NCBI GenBank assembly: GCA_002449765.1
Contig: DJXN01000013.1
Location: forward strand, 186,001-250,000
DNA length: 64,000 bases
DNA from: Fibrobacter sp. UBA7003
GTDB lineage: Bacteria > Fibrobacterota > Fibrobacteria > Fibrobacterales > Fibrobacteraceae
Direction of reading: 5' to 3'
This document shows, piece after piece, positions 23,627 to 34,471 of the stretch (its first letter is position 1; the number at the start of each line of letters is the position of its first letter). The notes under the pieces are model-generated. The model did not search any database and was not told the origin of the DNA. It worked only from the letters and a program-made list of their open reading frames with translations. A program made the translations under genes and the position numbers.

Positions 23627-24733
23627 ATGCACATGATTTTCGACGATATTGTGAACGACGCCTACGAGGAACGCGAATACCCGGCCCTTTTGGCCCTGGC
23701 GCGCGAATGGGAGGTCGCGCGCCCTTTTGACGGTCTGCGCGTGCTGGTGGCGACACCGGTTTTTAGGAATACGCTGCTACAGTACCGTGCGCTTATCGCG
23801 GGCGGGGCGGATCTTGTCGTGGGTGTGGCCGGCGGTATGCCTTGCGACCCGGGTATCGTGGAAACCTTGCGCGAAAATGGAATTCCCGTAATCGGGTTGC
23901 AAGAGGCCCTCGAGATGGAGGTCCGTTGCGCGGAGTCGGGTGATTGCGCGTTCGACCTGGTGCTGGATTGCGCGGGCCAGTTTGCGGCATGCCATCCGCG
24001 GTTCGGGTTTGTGGAACTCACGCGCAGCGGCGTGCAGTTTTATGAGAAGAGCGAACACCAGGTGTATGTGGCCGACAGCGGGATAGTGAAACGCATCGAG
24101 ACCTGCCTCGGGACGGGCGAGGGCTACGTGCGGGCGCTTGCGCAACTTGGGTACGATTTTTACGACGGCAAGAAGTTTGTCGTGTTCGGGAGCGGAAAGG
24201 TGGGGCAGGGCATTGTGTTGCAGCTGTTGCGCTCCGGTGCCGATGTCCATGTGGTCACGGACTGCTCGCGAGGCACAAACCCGTTTCTCGATGCAAACGG
24301 CGTGCCGGTCACGGACTGCAATGACGTGAATGCGGTTGCTGCCCTCGTGCGCGGTGCCGACTTCGTGGTGACTGCGACCGGCGTGAAGGGTGCGCTTGAC
24401 CGCCCGCAGGTCGTGGAAGCTTTGCTCGCCTCGGGTGCCGTGCTTGCCAACATGGGCGTTGAGGACGAATACGGGCCGGGCGTTCCGGCTAGTCGCGTGC
24501 TCGCCGAAAAGAAACCGCTGAACTTTATTCTGGAAGAACCGACGCATCTCAAGTACATCGATGCGTCGCTCGCGCTGCATGCCGCCCTCGGGGAACAGCT
24601 CGTGCGCGAAGCCGCCGCAAATAAAAAGGCAGGCCCTCAGGACCCGCCAAGTGAATTGGAACAGCGCATTCTCTCGATGACTATGCAAGATGGCGTTATA
24701 GGCGCAGAAATCGCCGAGATGATGGGCTGGTAG
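23627..24733 (+). CDS. Divergent S-adenosylhomocysteine-hydrolase-like NAD-binding protein
   Basis: About 368 residues. The centre (KKFVVFGSGKVGQGIVLQLLRSGADVHVVTD) is a Rossmann fold of the type in adenosylhomocysteinase (G-x-G-x-V-G-x-G). Flanking pieces also follow that layout: LVLDCAGQFA, TATGVKGALD, GAVLANMGVEDEYG and PTHLKYIDASLALHAALGEQL near the end. However, the protein is shorter than the usual 420-470 residues, and the substrate signatures of the true enzyme (for example the STQDD segment) are missing. It may be an AdoHcy-hydrolase relative with another substrate. The start is uncertain: ATG at 23627 or 23633, or GTG at 23600 behind AGGGGG. It converges on the symporter gene with three bases between the stops. 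Confidence 0.7.
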   Translation: MHMIFDDIVNDAYEEREYPALLALAREWEVARPFDGLRVLVATPVFRNTLLQYRALIAGGADLVVGVAGGMPCDPGIVETLRENGIPVIGLQEALEMEVRCAESGDCAFDLVLDCAGQFAACHPRFGFVELTRSGVQFYEKSEHQVYVADSGIVKRIETCLGTGEGYVRALAQLGYDFYDGKKFVVFGSGKVGQGIVLQLLRSGADVHVVTDCSRGTNPFLDANGVPVTDCNDVNAVAALVRGADFVVTATGVKGALDRPQVVEALLASGAVLANMGVEDEYGPGVPASRVLAEKKPLNFILEEPTHLKYIDASLALHAALGEQLVREAAANKKAGPQDPPSELEQRILSMTMQDGVIGAEIAEMMGW

Positions 24734-24736
24734 ATA

Positions 24737-26167
24737 TTACTTCTCTTTTTCGAGTTTGATGAAGAACTTCTTCGTCTCGCGGGCGACGATACCACTTAGT
24801 AGAATCAGTGCCACGAGGTTCGGGAAGGCCATGAGCCCGTTGAAGATGTCGGCGCTCGTCCACACGGCGCTCACCGTGAGGTAGGGGCCGATGAACACCG
24901 CAGCCACGTAAACCCAGCGGTAGGCGAGGATGGCGTTCTTCTTGCCGCGCCCGATGAGGTATTCCAGGCAGCGCTCGGAGTAGTATGCCCACCCGAGGAT
25001 GGTGGTGAACGCGAAGAACACGAGTGCCACGGTAAGGATGTACGGGGCGATGGTCGAGCCGCCCGGGAAGTTCGTAAGCCCGCGGCAGAACGCTTCCATG
25101 GTGATGTTCACGCCCTGGAGCCCAAGTTCCGGAGTCCAAGCGCCGGTGACTACGATGGCAAGGCCCGTCATGGAGCAGATGACGATCGTGTCGATGAACG
25201 TACCCGTCATGCACACAAGACCCTGACGCACGGGTTCTTTTGTCTTGGCGGCGGCAGCGGCGATAGGTGCCGAACCGAGGCCCGCCTCGTTACTGAAGAT
25301 ACCGCGGGCGATACCCTTCTGCATCGCGATGAAGATGGTGCCTACCACGCCGCCGGTGACCGCGCTCGGGTTGAATGCCGCCTGGATGATTGTCTCGATG
25401 GCGCCCGAAAGCTTCGAGAAGTTGAATCCCAGGATGAGCAGGCAGAAGAGAATGTAGAAGATGGCCATGAACGGCACGATGTAGAGGGAAACCTTCGCGA
25501 TGCGTTTTAAGCCACCGATGATGACGCAGGCGGTGAAGCCCGCGCAGAGCAGGCCCGCGATGGCCGTGGAGTAAGAGACCGAGTTGCCGGCGAGGTTGAT
25601 GAATTCGCTGGTGGGGATGACTGTCGCGACCGCCGAGGTAATGCCGTTCACCTGCGTGATGGTGCCGATGCCGAGCAGGCCCGCAAGCACGCCGAACACC
25701 GCGAACAGTACGGCAAGCCACTTGAAATTGAGCCCGAAGCGTTCCTTGATGCCGGTCTCGATGTAGTAGAAGGGGCCGCCCAGGACCTTGCCGTCGCTGT
25801 CGACCTTGCGGTACTTGACCGCGAGCAGGCCTTCGGAGTACTTGGTCGCCATGCCGAAGAACGCGGCGACTTCCATCCAGAAGAGAGCGCCCGGGCCGCC
25901 AGTGCCGATGGCGGTCGCGACACCCACGATGTTACCCGTGCCGACCGTTGCGGCAAGTGCGGTGCAGAGAGCCGCAAAACTAGAGACCTCGCCTTCGCCT
26001 TCCTTTTCACTGTGCGTCATGTAGCGAAGCGCGTTGGCGAGATTGGTCACCTGCAGCACGCCGAGGCGGCTCGTGAGCAAAATTCCCACGAACAGGATTA
26101 CGACGATGAGCGGGATTCCCCACACGTAACCGTCGATGGTGTCGAGAATAGCGTTTAAAGTCTCCAT
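24737..26167 (-). CDS. Alanine/glycine:cation symporter family protein (AGCS)
   Basis: A 476-residue inner-membrane protein with about eleven hydrophobic helices. Signature stretches include AALAATVGTGNIVGVATAIGTGGPGALFWMEVAAFFGMATKYSE, GGPFYYIETG, and GIFSNEAGLGSAPIAAAAAKT. These are diagnostic of Na+- or H+-coupled alanine/glycine symporters (AlsT, DagA). It probably imports alanine or glycine. The open frame continues some 1.8 kb upstream, but that part is antisense to the GH5 gene. The real start is METLNAILD at 26167 with AGGGAG upstream. No glycine riboswitch pattern is seen in the leader. Confidence 0.93.
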   Translation of the reverse strand: METLNAILDTIDGYVWGIPLIVVILFVGILLTSRLGVLQVTNLANALRYMTHSEKEGEGEVSSFAALCTALAATVGTGNIVGVATAIGTGGPGALFWMEVAAFFGMATKYSEGLLAVKYRKVDSDGKVLGGPFYYIETGIKERFGLNFKWLAVLFAVFGVLAGLLGIGTITQVNGITSAVATVIPTSEFINLAGNSVSYSTAIAGLLCAGFTACVIIGGLKRIAKVSLYIVPFMAIFYILFCLLILGFNFSKLSGAIETIIQAAFNPSAVTGGVVGTIFIAMQKGIARGIFSNEAGLGSAPIAAAAAKTKEPVRQGLVCMTGTFIDTIVICSMTGLAIVVTGAWTPELGLQGVNITMEAFCRGLTNFPGGSTIAPYILTVALVFFAFTTILGWAYYSERCLEYLIGRGKKNAILAYRWVYVAAVFIGPYLTVSAVWTSADIFNGLMAFPNLVALILLSGIVARETKKFFIKLEKEK

Positions 26168-26356
26168 CTGAAACTCCCTAATGTTGAATGGCTTGTACGC
26201 AAGTCGCGTGCCGTAACTCGTTGATGGGCAAAAAGATATAAAATTTCCCGCCTGTTGACATTCTATCCATGCTAACTGTCGTGCGTATACGCCTTTTCGG
26301 TTCATCAAAAGATATTTTATAGGTGTTGTTGGTGGGATACAACAAGGAGTATGAAG

Positions 26357-28018
26357 ATGTTTGGTTATGGTTTTAGGCGTGTAGCCTGTTCTGTTCTTGC
26401 TGCAACCGCACTTTCGGCAGTGAGTTCCTTCGCCGTCACGAGCCAGTTCCGCGGCGTAAACTGGGCGGACAAGCGTGACAATTTCGTGTCTGACGTGCTG
26501 GTGCTTTCGGGCATGAGCCTTTCGGACAATTACCAGTCGGCATCCGTAGTGGCGGACCGCGTTATCGGGCAGTTCCAGGAACTGTTCGGCACGAACAGCG
26601 TGCGAATTCCGGTGAACGAACCCACGGTTCTCAAGTTCTGGGATACCTACACGGGTGTTATCGACATGGGCCTTTCTAAGGGCCGCATCGTGATGGGCTA
26701 CTGGGGCCCCGCGCAGCCTTCTGGCCCCAAGAACATGAATGACTGGTGGAGCATGTGGGCAAAAATCGTCGAAAAATACGGCGACCACCCGAACGCCTAC
26801 TTTGAAATCTTCAACGAGCCGCACATGTACAGCAAGGACGAGTTGCGCAATCTGTATGCCCAGTGGCTGAGCAAGTTCCCTGATGTCCCGCGTGACCATA
26901 TTCTGCTCGACGGCTCGGGCCTTGCATGGAACGTGCCTGACATTGCCGACGACCCGCGTTTCGAGGGCTGCCTTTTCGCGGTGCACGAATACACCTTTTG
27001 GAACATGAGCATCACCACTGAGCAGGGCTGGAAGAACAGCTTCAAGGGCAAGGTGGGCAAGTATGCCGACCGCACCGTGTGTACGGAATGGGGCGGTGCC
27101 ATGAGCCCTGGCGACAAGGCTGGCGTGCATTACGACTACATGGACTATAATTCTACTCCGACGAATTACTTTATGGCCTACATTCGCGGCATGTCGGACC
27201 AGTTGCGCGAATGGGAGATGGGTAGCTTCTACTGGCCGGGGCTTCGCGACGGCGACTGGTACAGCATGACCAAGCGCACCGGCGAAGGCGCGAACATCAA
27301 GCTCGAAATCGTGAACCAGTCGGGCGTGGACCGTATGAAGATGGCTTGGGCCGATACGGTCGAGACGACTCCGCTCGTGCGCGAAGCGTATAACGGCGAA
27401 CCTGCGGCGATTCCGGGTATAATCGAGGCGGAGAATTACGACAAGGGCGGTAACCGCTTCAGCTTCTACGACAAGGATGCTGCCAACAAGGGCGAGACCT
27501 ACCGCGAAGACGCCGTGGATGTCGTTCCCCTGGAGGGCGCCACCTGCAACGACTCTGCCTGCAAGGGCTATGCCGTCGGGTACACGGAAGCGGGCGAGTG
27601 GCTCGAATACAGCGTGAAGGTCGCTACAAGCGGCAAGTACGCCATCCGTGCGAATGTGGCGACTGCATCCGAGACTTCGAAAATCCAACTGTTTGTCGAC
27701 GGCGAGGCGATTGGCGATACGGTGACTTTCGAGAAGGTCGATACCACATGGAATGTGTACAAGGAAGTCGATATCGGTGTCGCGAACCTTACTGCTGGCG
27801 AACATATCCTGAAACTTGCCATTGCAGGTAGCTATGTGAACGTGGACTGGCTCAAGTTCTGCGAAGGCGAGGCCTGCGAGGCGCCTACAGGAATCCGTGA
27901 AATCATGCCCGCGTCCGTTACCAAGACTTCGGCCCCGCGCCTCCGCAAGCAGGGTGGCCAGCTGTTTGTCGAAAGGAACGGCGTGCGCTTTGACTTGACG
28001 GGCCACCGCATCAAGTAA
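26357..28018 (+). CDS. Secreted GH5 endoglucanase with CBM6
   Basis: A 553-residue secreted cellulase. After the signal peptide (about 1-27) comes a GH5 domain to about residue 350. The acid/base glutamate is E154 in FEIFNEP, and the nucleophile is E244 in VCTEWGG. HEYTFW carries the conserved HxY. Residues about 355-490 form a family 6 carbohydrate-binding module (IIEAENYDKGGN, YTEAGEWLEYSVKVATSGKYAIRANVA, NVDWLKF). The C-terminal 50 residues are basic (APRLRKQGGQLFVERNGVRFDLTGHRIK), a Fibrobacter-type tail. It cuts internal beta-1,4 bonds in cellulose or related glucans. Two in-frame ATGs exist. I prefer 26357 because AAGGAG sits at the right distance. Divergent from the symporter. Confidence 0.92.
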   Translation: MFGYGFRRVACSVLAATALSAVSSFAVTSQFRGVNWADKRDNFVSDVLVLSGMSLSDNYQSASVVADRVIGQFQELFGTNSVRIPVNEPTVLKFWDTYTGVIDMGLSKGRIVMGYWGPAQPSGPKNMNDWWSMWAKIVEKYGDHPNAYFEIFNEPHMYSKDELRNLYAQWLSKFPDVPRDHILLDGSGLAWNVPDIADDPRFEGCLFAVHEYTFWNMSITTEQGWKNSFKGKVGKYADRTVCTEWGGAMSPGDKAGVHYDYMDYNSTPTNYFMAYIRGMSDQLREWEMGSFYWPGLRDGDWYSMTKRTGEGANIKLEIVNQSGVDRMKMAWADTVETTPLVREAYNGEPAAIPGIIEAENYDKGGNRFSFYDKDAANKGETYREDAVDVVPLEGATCNDSACKGYAVGYTEAGEWLEYSVKVATSGKYAIRANVATASETSKIQLFVDGEAIGDTVTFEKVDTTWNVYKEVDIGVANLTAGEHILKLAIAGSYVNVDWLKFCEGEACEAPTGIREIMPASVTKTSAPRLRKQGGQLFVERNGVRFDLTGHRIK

Positions 28019-28058
28019 GGGACGGGCTTGTTCCCGCTTTTCGACCGGTTTGGCGTGA

Positions 28059-30278
<2,220 letters not shown>

Positions 30279-30328
30279 TCCACGGACGCAAAAAAATATA
30301 TGTTTAGCCTTAGAACCGGAGGCTGGAT

Positions 30329-31135
30329 ATGAAAGCTCTGTTGAAAAATTCGCTGTCGGCTGCGGCCACTGCCGCTGCAGTTCTGTTCTTTGTCTCTTGC
30401 ACGTCTGACCTGCCTCCGCAGGTCATTACGGCGAACGGGGACTCCTATTCCGAAAAGGAGTTCGAGTCGCTCAAGAATGCCGGGCTTGTCGACGAGATGG
30501 GGAATGTCATCGATACGACGCTCACCAGGAAAGTATCCAGTTCTTCGACTGCAACGGAGGCGAAATCTTCAGGATCCAAAGCTTCCAGCTCCTCGACTGC
30601 GGCAAGTTCAGCATCCGAAAACGTGAGCTCCTCATCCGGGGATGTGAGCTCGGATTCCGAACCCGTAGAATCCAGTTCGTCCGAAGAAGAGGAGGATGAC
30701 GAAGAATCCTCTTCCTCGGTTGCCGAGGAAAGTTCCAGTTCGTATGAGGCCGTTTTTGGTTCCGGCGTGGTCGGTGAATCGATAATCGCGAAAGACGGGG
30801 TCATCAGCATCGGGACCGATGCCATGGTCGAGGTCGACGATGAAAACAAGGATGCGCTGGATGCTGCGAAGGCAGCCCTTGACGAAGGGAAGGACTTGCC
30901 GGATGGTTTCGGCAACCTGGGTGTCGAAACGACCTTCGAGGATTTCAATTACGAAGCTTTCATCGAAAATGCCTTTTTCTGCTTGACCGAGGACGATTCC
31001 TGGCTCGAAATTTCGAGGTCGGAACTGGCCAAAAATATCCCGCATTTCAAAAATGGGGCGGATTTGGGCCCGCTGGAGGGCTTCGCCGTCCGGTTTGCGG
31101 ATGCCTGCAAGGCAGTTGTTTCGCTAGGGGAATAG
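30329..31135 (+). CDS. Serine-rich lipoprotein of unknown function
   Basis: A 268-residue lipoprotein. The signal peptide ends in a lipobox (FFVSC, Cys about residue 25), so it should be anchored in a membrane. Residues about 70-138 are a low-complexity serine, alanine and acidic linker, common in Fibrobacter surface proteins. The C-terminal 125 residues form a small acidic domain with two cysteines (NAFFCLTEDDSW and FADACKAVV) that may pair. No enzyme motif visible. GGAGG precedes the ATG by about 6 bases. A terminator follows. Confidence 0.75.
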   Translation: MKALLKNSLSAAATAAAVLFFVSCTSDLPPQVITANGDSYSEKEFESLKNAGLVDEMGNVIDTTLTRKVSSSSTATEAKSSGSKASSSSTAASSASENVSSSSGDVSSDSEPVESSSSEEEEDDEESSSSVAEESSSSYEAVFGSGVVGESIIAKDGVISIGTDAMVEVDDENKDALDAAKAALDEGKDLPDGFGNLGVETTFEDFNYEAFIENAFFCLTEDDSWLEISRSELAKNIPHFKNGADLGPLEGFAVRFADACKAVVSLGE

Positions 31136-31183
31136 TGGACGGGTGGGGCCGGTCGGCCTGTTTCCCCCGAAAAAAGATGATTT

Positions 31184-31216
31184 GACGCTCCATTTTTTGT
31201 TCCGGGGCGTTTTTTC
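31184..31216 (+). terminator. Probable terminator after the serine-rich lipoprotein
   Basis: ACGCTCC and GGGGCGT (one G-U pair) enclose a T-rich loop and are followed by TTTTTT. Confidence 0.65.
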
Positions 31217-31264
31217 TATGTATATTAAAATAGTAGTCTATTCGGCTGTTTTTTGTAAGTTGGA

Positions 31265-34200
31265 ATGGAAATGAATACGATGGTATTGAACATCTTTGTG
31301 GCCGTATCCTTGGTTCTCTTGTGTATGAACATCTGGACGACCAACAGGCTGTTGCGTCGCGATGCCACGGCGAGGTGGCTGGGGGCTAGCGGAGTTTTTG
31401 CCACCGTTTGTGTTGTCACCTACTTTGTGACAGTCTTTACGGATTCGGTTTCGGTCTTCGCCTGGATGACGACCGTGCATCTGATTGCCGTTGCCATTGG
31501 TTTGTTCTGCGCATGGGTGTTCTCGTACCGCTATGTGAGGCTTGAATCTTTCCGTATTATAAAGATTATTTCCAGAATCCTTGTTGCGCTGGTTGCGGTA
31601 GACATCATCGTTCTGTTGATAAATCCCTTCAAGAATATTGTCTTGGAGTTTGCGCTCCGCACTCCGGAATCCCTTTTTTCCAAGTTTATCTATGCGGCGC
31701 AATATCCGCTGTACTACATGCACATGGCGATCGCCTACCTGCTTATCGTCGGTGTCCTGCTTCTCCTTGGACATGGGCTTGCCATGGTCCCGAAAGAATT
31801 CGGGAGGCAGTTCCTGTACACGATGATTGCGCTGGCTTTTGTCCTCGTGTTTAATATTGTATCGGTCTTTGTCCAGGACAACAAGAACTTCTTGAATTAT
31901 TCCATAGGCCTTTATTCCATCCTTCCGGTTATCATGTATGTGTTCGCGTATAAGTTCTCGGACTATATCAAGATTGACTACTTCAAGGATAGCGTGTTCG
32001 AGAATGTATCGCAATCCATTGTCCTGTTCGATTTCCGCGGCGAGATGGTGATGTGCAATTCCAAGGCCGTCCGGCTATTTTCGATGATTGACTTCTCGAA
32101 GAAGCCGTTGCGCAAGGAGTTCGAAAAGATCTGCAACATAGTGATTGTGGGCGAAAAGGATATCGATACGGCGTCGCTGCAGTGCTTTGTGCGTCAGTCT
32201 TCGGGACGGATTCCGCTGCGTTGCGATTTCCGCAGGCTCAAGAACGAACATGGCGCACTTGTCGGCTACCTGTATGTGTTTGCGGATATCGGCCTCGAAA
32301 CAGATCCCGTGACGGGCTATCAGGAATGGGATGGATTCAAAAACTTTGTCTTGGAAAATTCAGAGACGTTTGCCCTGCCTCTGACTGTCATCGTTTCCGA
32401 CATCAATAACCTTTCGGTGGTCAACAGTGTCGGTGGCCGCACCCGTGGTGACCAGATGCTCAAGGCTTTCGCCCATCTCCTGCGAAAAGAATTTGTCGAA
32501 AATTCTTACTTTGTCCGTGGCGAGGGGGCGAACCTTGTTGTCCTTGCCTATAACCGTTCGAAGGAGACGGTCGCCAAGGCCATGGAATCCGTGAGTGCCG
32601 CATTCGGGGGACAATTCCTCTATGCGACGGAACAGGTCCTGGATTTTCAGACAGGAATCCTGCAGGCTATCGAGACGGCGTCCAAAGTCCTGAGGCAAAA
32701 GAAGCTTCTGGATACGGATTCCAAGCATTCCGAGATCCTGGAAACGCTCAAGCAGGCTTTGCTCAAGAACGACAGCCGTTTCGAAGAGCATGTCGCGAAG
32801 ATGCAAAAATTCTGCGATGCGCTGGCGCCTCGTCTCGACCTGACCGAAAGGCAGCTGAGTGACTTGAAGCTGCTTTGCACCTTGCACGATGTGGGCAAGG
32901 TGGCCATCCCTGTCGAAATCCTGCAGAAACCCGCGAAGCTGACTCGCGAGGAATATCGCCTGGTGCAGTCGCATGTGGAAAAGGGCTACCAGATTGCCAA
33001 GAGTTCCAAGGAATTTGTCGGTATTGCCGACTATGTGCGGCACCATCATGAACGCTGGGACGGAATCGGCTATCCTGACGGCATCAGCCGCGAAAGCATT
33101 CCGCTCCTTTCAAGGATTATCGCGGTTCTCGATTCCTATGATGCTATGACGAGTCCGCGCCCCTACCGTGCCGTGATGCCGAAGGAATACGCGCTCAACG
33201 AGCTGCGCTCCTGTGCGGGAACCCAGTTCGATCCGACAGTTGTTGCCGAGTTCCTGCAGGTGCTTTCGGAAGAAACCGAGGATGCCGGGACTGAAAAGAA
33301 AGCGGCCGAGTCTTCGCAGGCGCCGTCGGCTTCCAATGTCCATGTGCCTTCCGCAGAGGCGCTCGCTTCGATGAAGGATGTCGTGCAGAAGATGGACAAG
33401 CGGGCCCCCTGCATTCACCGCGTGCAGTTCTGCCGTTGCATTGTCGATGCTGGCAACAAGATTGTGTCGGTAGACGAAAACTTCGAGGGCATGACTGGGT
33501 ATTCTCGCGAGGATATCCGTCAGATGAATTTGAGCCTGGAATCCCTGATTCCGCCGGAAGATTTGACGGAATACCTTTGTGCGACTGCCGATCTTGCCGC
33601 GAAGGAACAGGTCGCCTATTTCGAACACCGCCTGCGCTGCAGAAACGGTTCTGTCCTGTTCGTGTTCGGTGCGTACAAGGTGTTTTACGATTCCGCTTCG
33701 CGAGAGAACCGTTGCGAGGTGATTATAGCCGATAGCTCCAGCACGACTGCCATGACGATGATGGCCCGTGACGAACAGGTGAAGGCGGCTCGACAGTTGC
33801 GCCAGTGGGAAGATACCTATCGCAAGGATTCCCTGACGGGGCTGTTGAACCGGTCGGCCTTCCAGAGCGATGTGGAAGAAAAGTTGCTCGACAGCGAGAC
33901 CAAGGTGATGCTCCTGATGATAGATGTCGATAATTTCAAGAAGTACAACGACACCTATGGCCACCGCGCGGGAGACGAATACCTTGTCTTTGTGGCAAAT
34001 ACGGTCCGCGGTTCCTTGCGCGATAGCGACCTGGCTTGCCGTATGGGCGGTGACGAGTTTGCCGCAGCGCTCTTCTTCAAGAAGGAGAACGATACGGAAT
34101 TCATGCATTCGCGCGCTCGCCAGATTTTTGACCGGATATCGAATAAGTTGGCGGCGGCAGAACACCCGACCGGGCTTTCGATGGGCGCGGTCGTTGCCGA

Positions 34201-34312
34201 GCACGAAAATATGACGTTCAAGCAGGTCTACGAGGCTTCCGACAAGGCCCTGTACAAGTCGAAGAAGGATGGCCGCGGCAGGCTGTCTGTCGAATCCGCG
34301 ACCCTGTCGTAA
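31265..34312 (+). CDS. Large membrane c-di-GMP enzyme: 7TM, PAS, degenerate GGDEF, HD-GYP, PAS, GGDEF
   Basis: A 1015-residue inner-membrane signalling protein. Residues 1-235 have about seven helices like the histidine-kinase 7TM sensor module. A PAS-like domain (FENVSQSIVLFDFRGEMVMCNSKA) follows. Residues 350-470 look like a GGDEF domain with a ruined active site (RGEGAN at about 418). Residues 500-680 form an HD-GYP phosphodiesterase: LHDVGKVAIP (about 541), HHHERWDGIGYPDG, RIIAVLDSYDAMTS. A second PAS domain (about 720-850) leads to an intact GGDEF (MGGDEFA at about 928), with DSLTGLLNRSAF before it. It can therefore both make and destroy c-di-GMP, depending on signals. Such enzymes set motile versus attached states. 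The adjacent downstream gene encodes a surface repeat protein, but no operon is implied because a terminator lies between. Confidence 0.93.
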   Translation: MEMNTMVLNIFVAVSLVLLCMNIWTTNRLLRRDATARWLGASGVFATVCVVTYFVTVFTDSVSVFAWMTTVHLIAVAIGLFCAWVFSYRYVRLESFRIIKIISRILVALVAVDIIVLLINPFKNIVLEFALRTPESLFSKFIYAAQYPLYYMHMAIAYLLIVGVLLLLGHGLAMVPKEFGRQFLYTMIALAFVLVFNIVSVFVQDNKNFLNYSIGLYSILPVIMYVFAYKFSDYIKIDYFKDSVFENVSQSIVLFDFRGEMVMCNSKAVRLFSMIDFSKKPLRKEFEKICNIVIVGEKDIDTASLQCFVRQSSGRIPLRCDFRRLKNEHGALVGYLYVFADIGLETDPVTGYQEWDGFKNFVLENSETFALPLTVIVSDINNLSVVNSVGGRTRGDQMLKAFAHLLRKEFVENSYFVRGEGANLVVLAYNRSKETVAKAMESVSAAFGGQFLYATEQVLDFQTGILQAIETASKVLRQKKLLDTDSKHSEILETLKQALLKNDSRFEEHVAKMQKFCDALAPRLDLTERQLSDLKLLCTLHDVGKVAIPVEILQKPAKLTREEYRLVQSHVEKGYQIAKSSKEFVGIADYVRHHHERWDGIGYPDGISRESIPLLSRIIAVLDSYDAMTSPRPYRAVMPKEYALNELRSCAGTQFDPTVVAEFLQVLSEETEDAGTEKKAAESSQAPSASNVHVPSAEALASMKDVVQKMDKRAPCIHRVQFCRCIVDAGNKIVSVDENFEGMTGYSREDIRQMNLSLESLIPPEDLTEYLCATADLAAKEQVAYFEHRLRCRNGSVLFVFGAYKVFYDSASRENRCEVIIADSSSTTAMTMMARDEQVKAARQLRQWEDTYRKDSLTGLLNRSAFQSDVEEKLLDSETKVMLLMIDVDNFKKYNDTYGHRAGDEYLVFVANTVRGSLRDSDLACRMGGDEFAAALFFKKENDTEFMHSRARQIFDRISNKLAAAEHPTGLSMGAVVAEHENMTFKQVYEASDKALYKSKKDGRGRLSVESATLS

Positions 34313-34340
34313 GTCAAAATTCATAGTCCAAGTTGGAATG

Positions 34341-34366
34341 TAGGCGCGTCTAATTTTGCGCCTTTT
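34341..34366 (+). terminator. Terminator after the c-di-GMP enzyme gene
   Basis: AGGCGC and GCGCCT flank a ten-base loop and are followed by TTTT. Confidence 0.7.
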
Positions 34367-34471
34367 TCGCGGGTTGCTTGTGATATACGGCAAAAAACGC
34401 TTTTTGGGGCGGCATGGACGATGAAAAAAAACGAATTTTTTATTTATTTTAGCACGAAAAAAGGTGGCAAT

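Noticed and set aside
26168..26356. Glycine riboswitch before the symporter
   Set aside because: The leader has none of the conserved glycine-aptamer segments that I could recognise.
26168..28006. Minus-strand extension of the symporter frame
   Set aside because: Antisense to the GH5-CBM6 gene, which has intact catalytic motifs. The symporter start at 26167 has a ribosome site.
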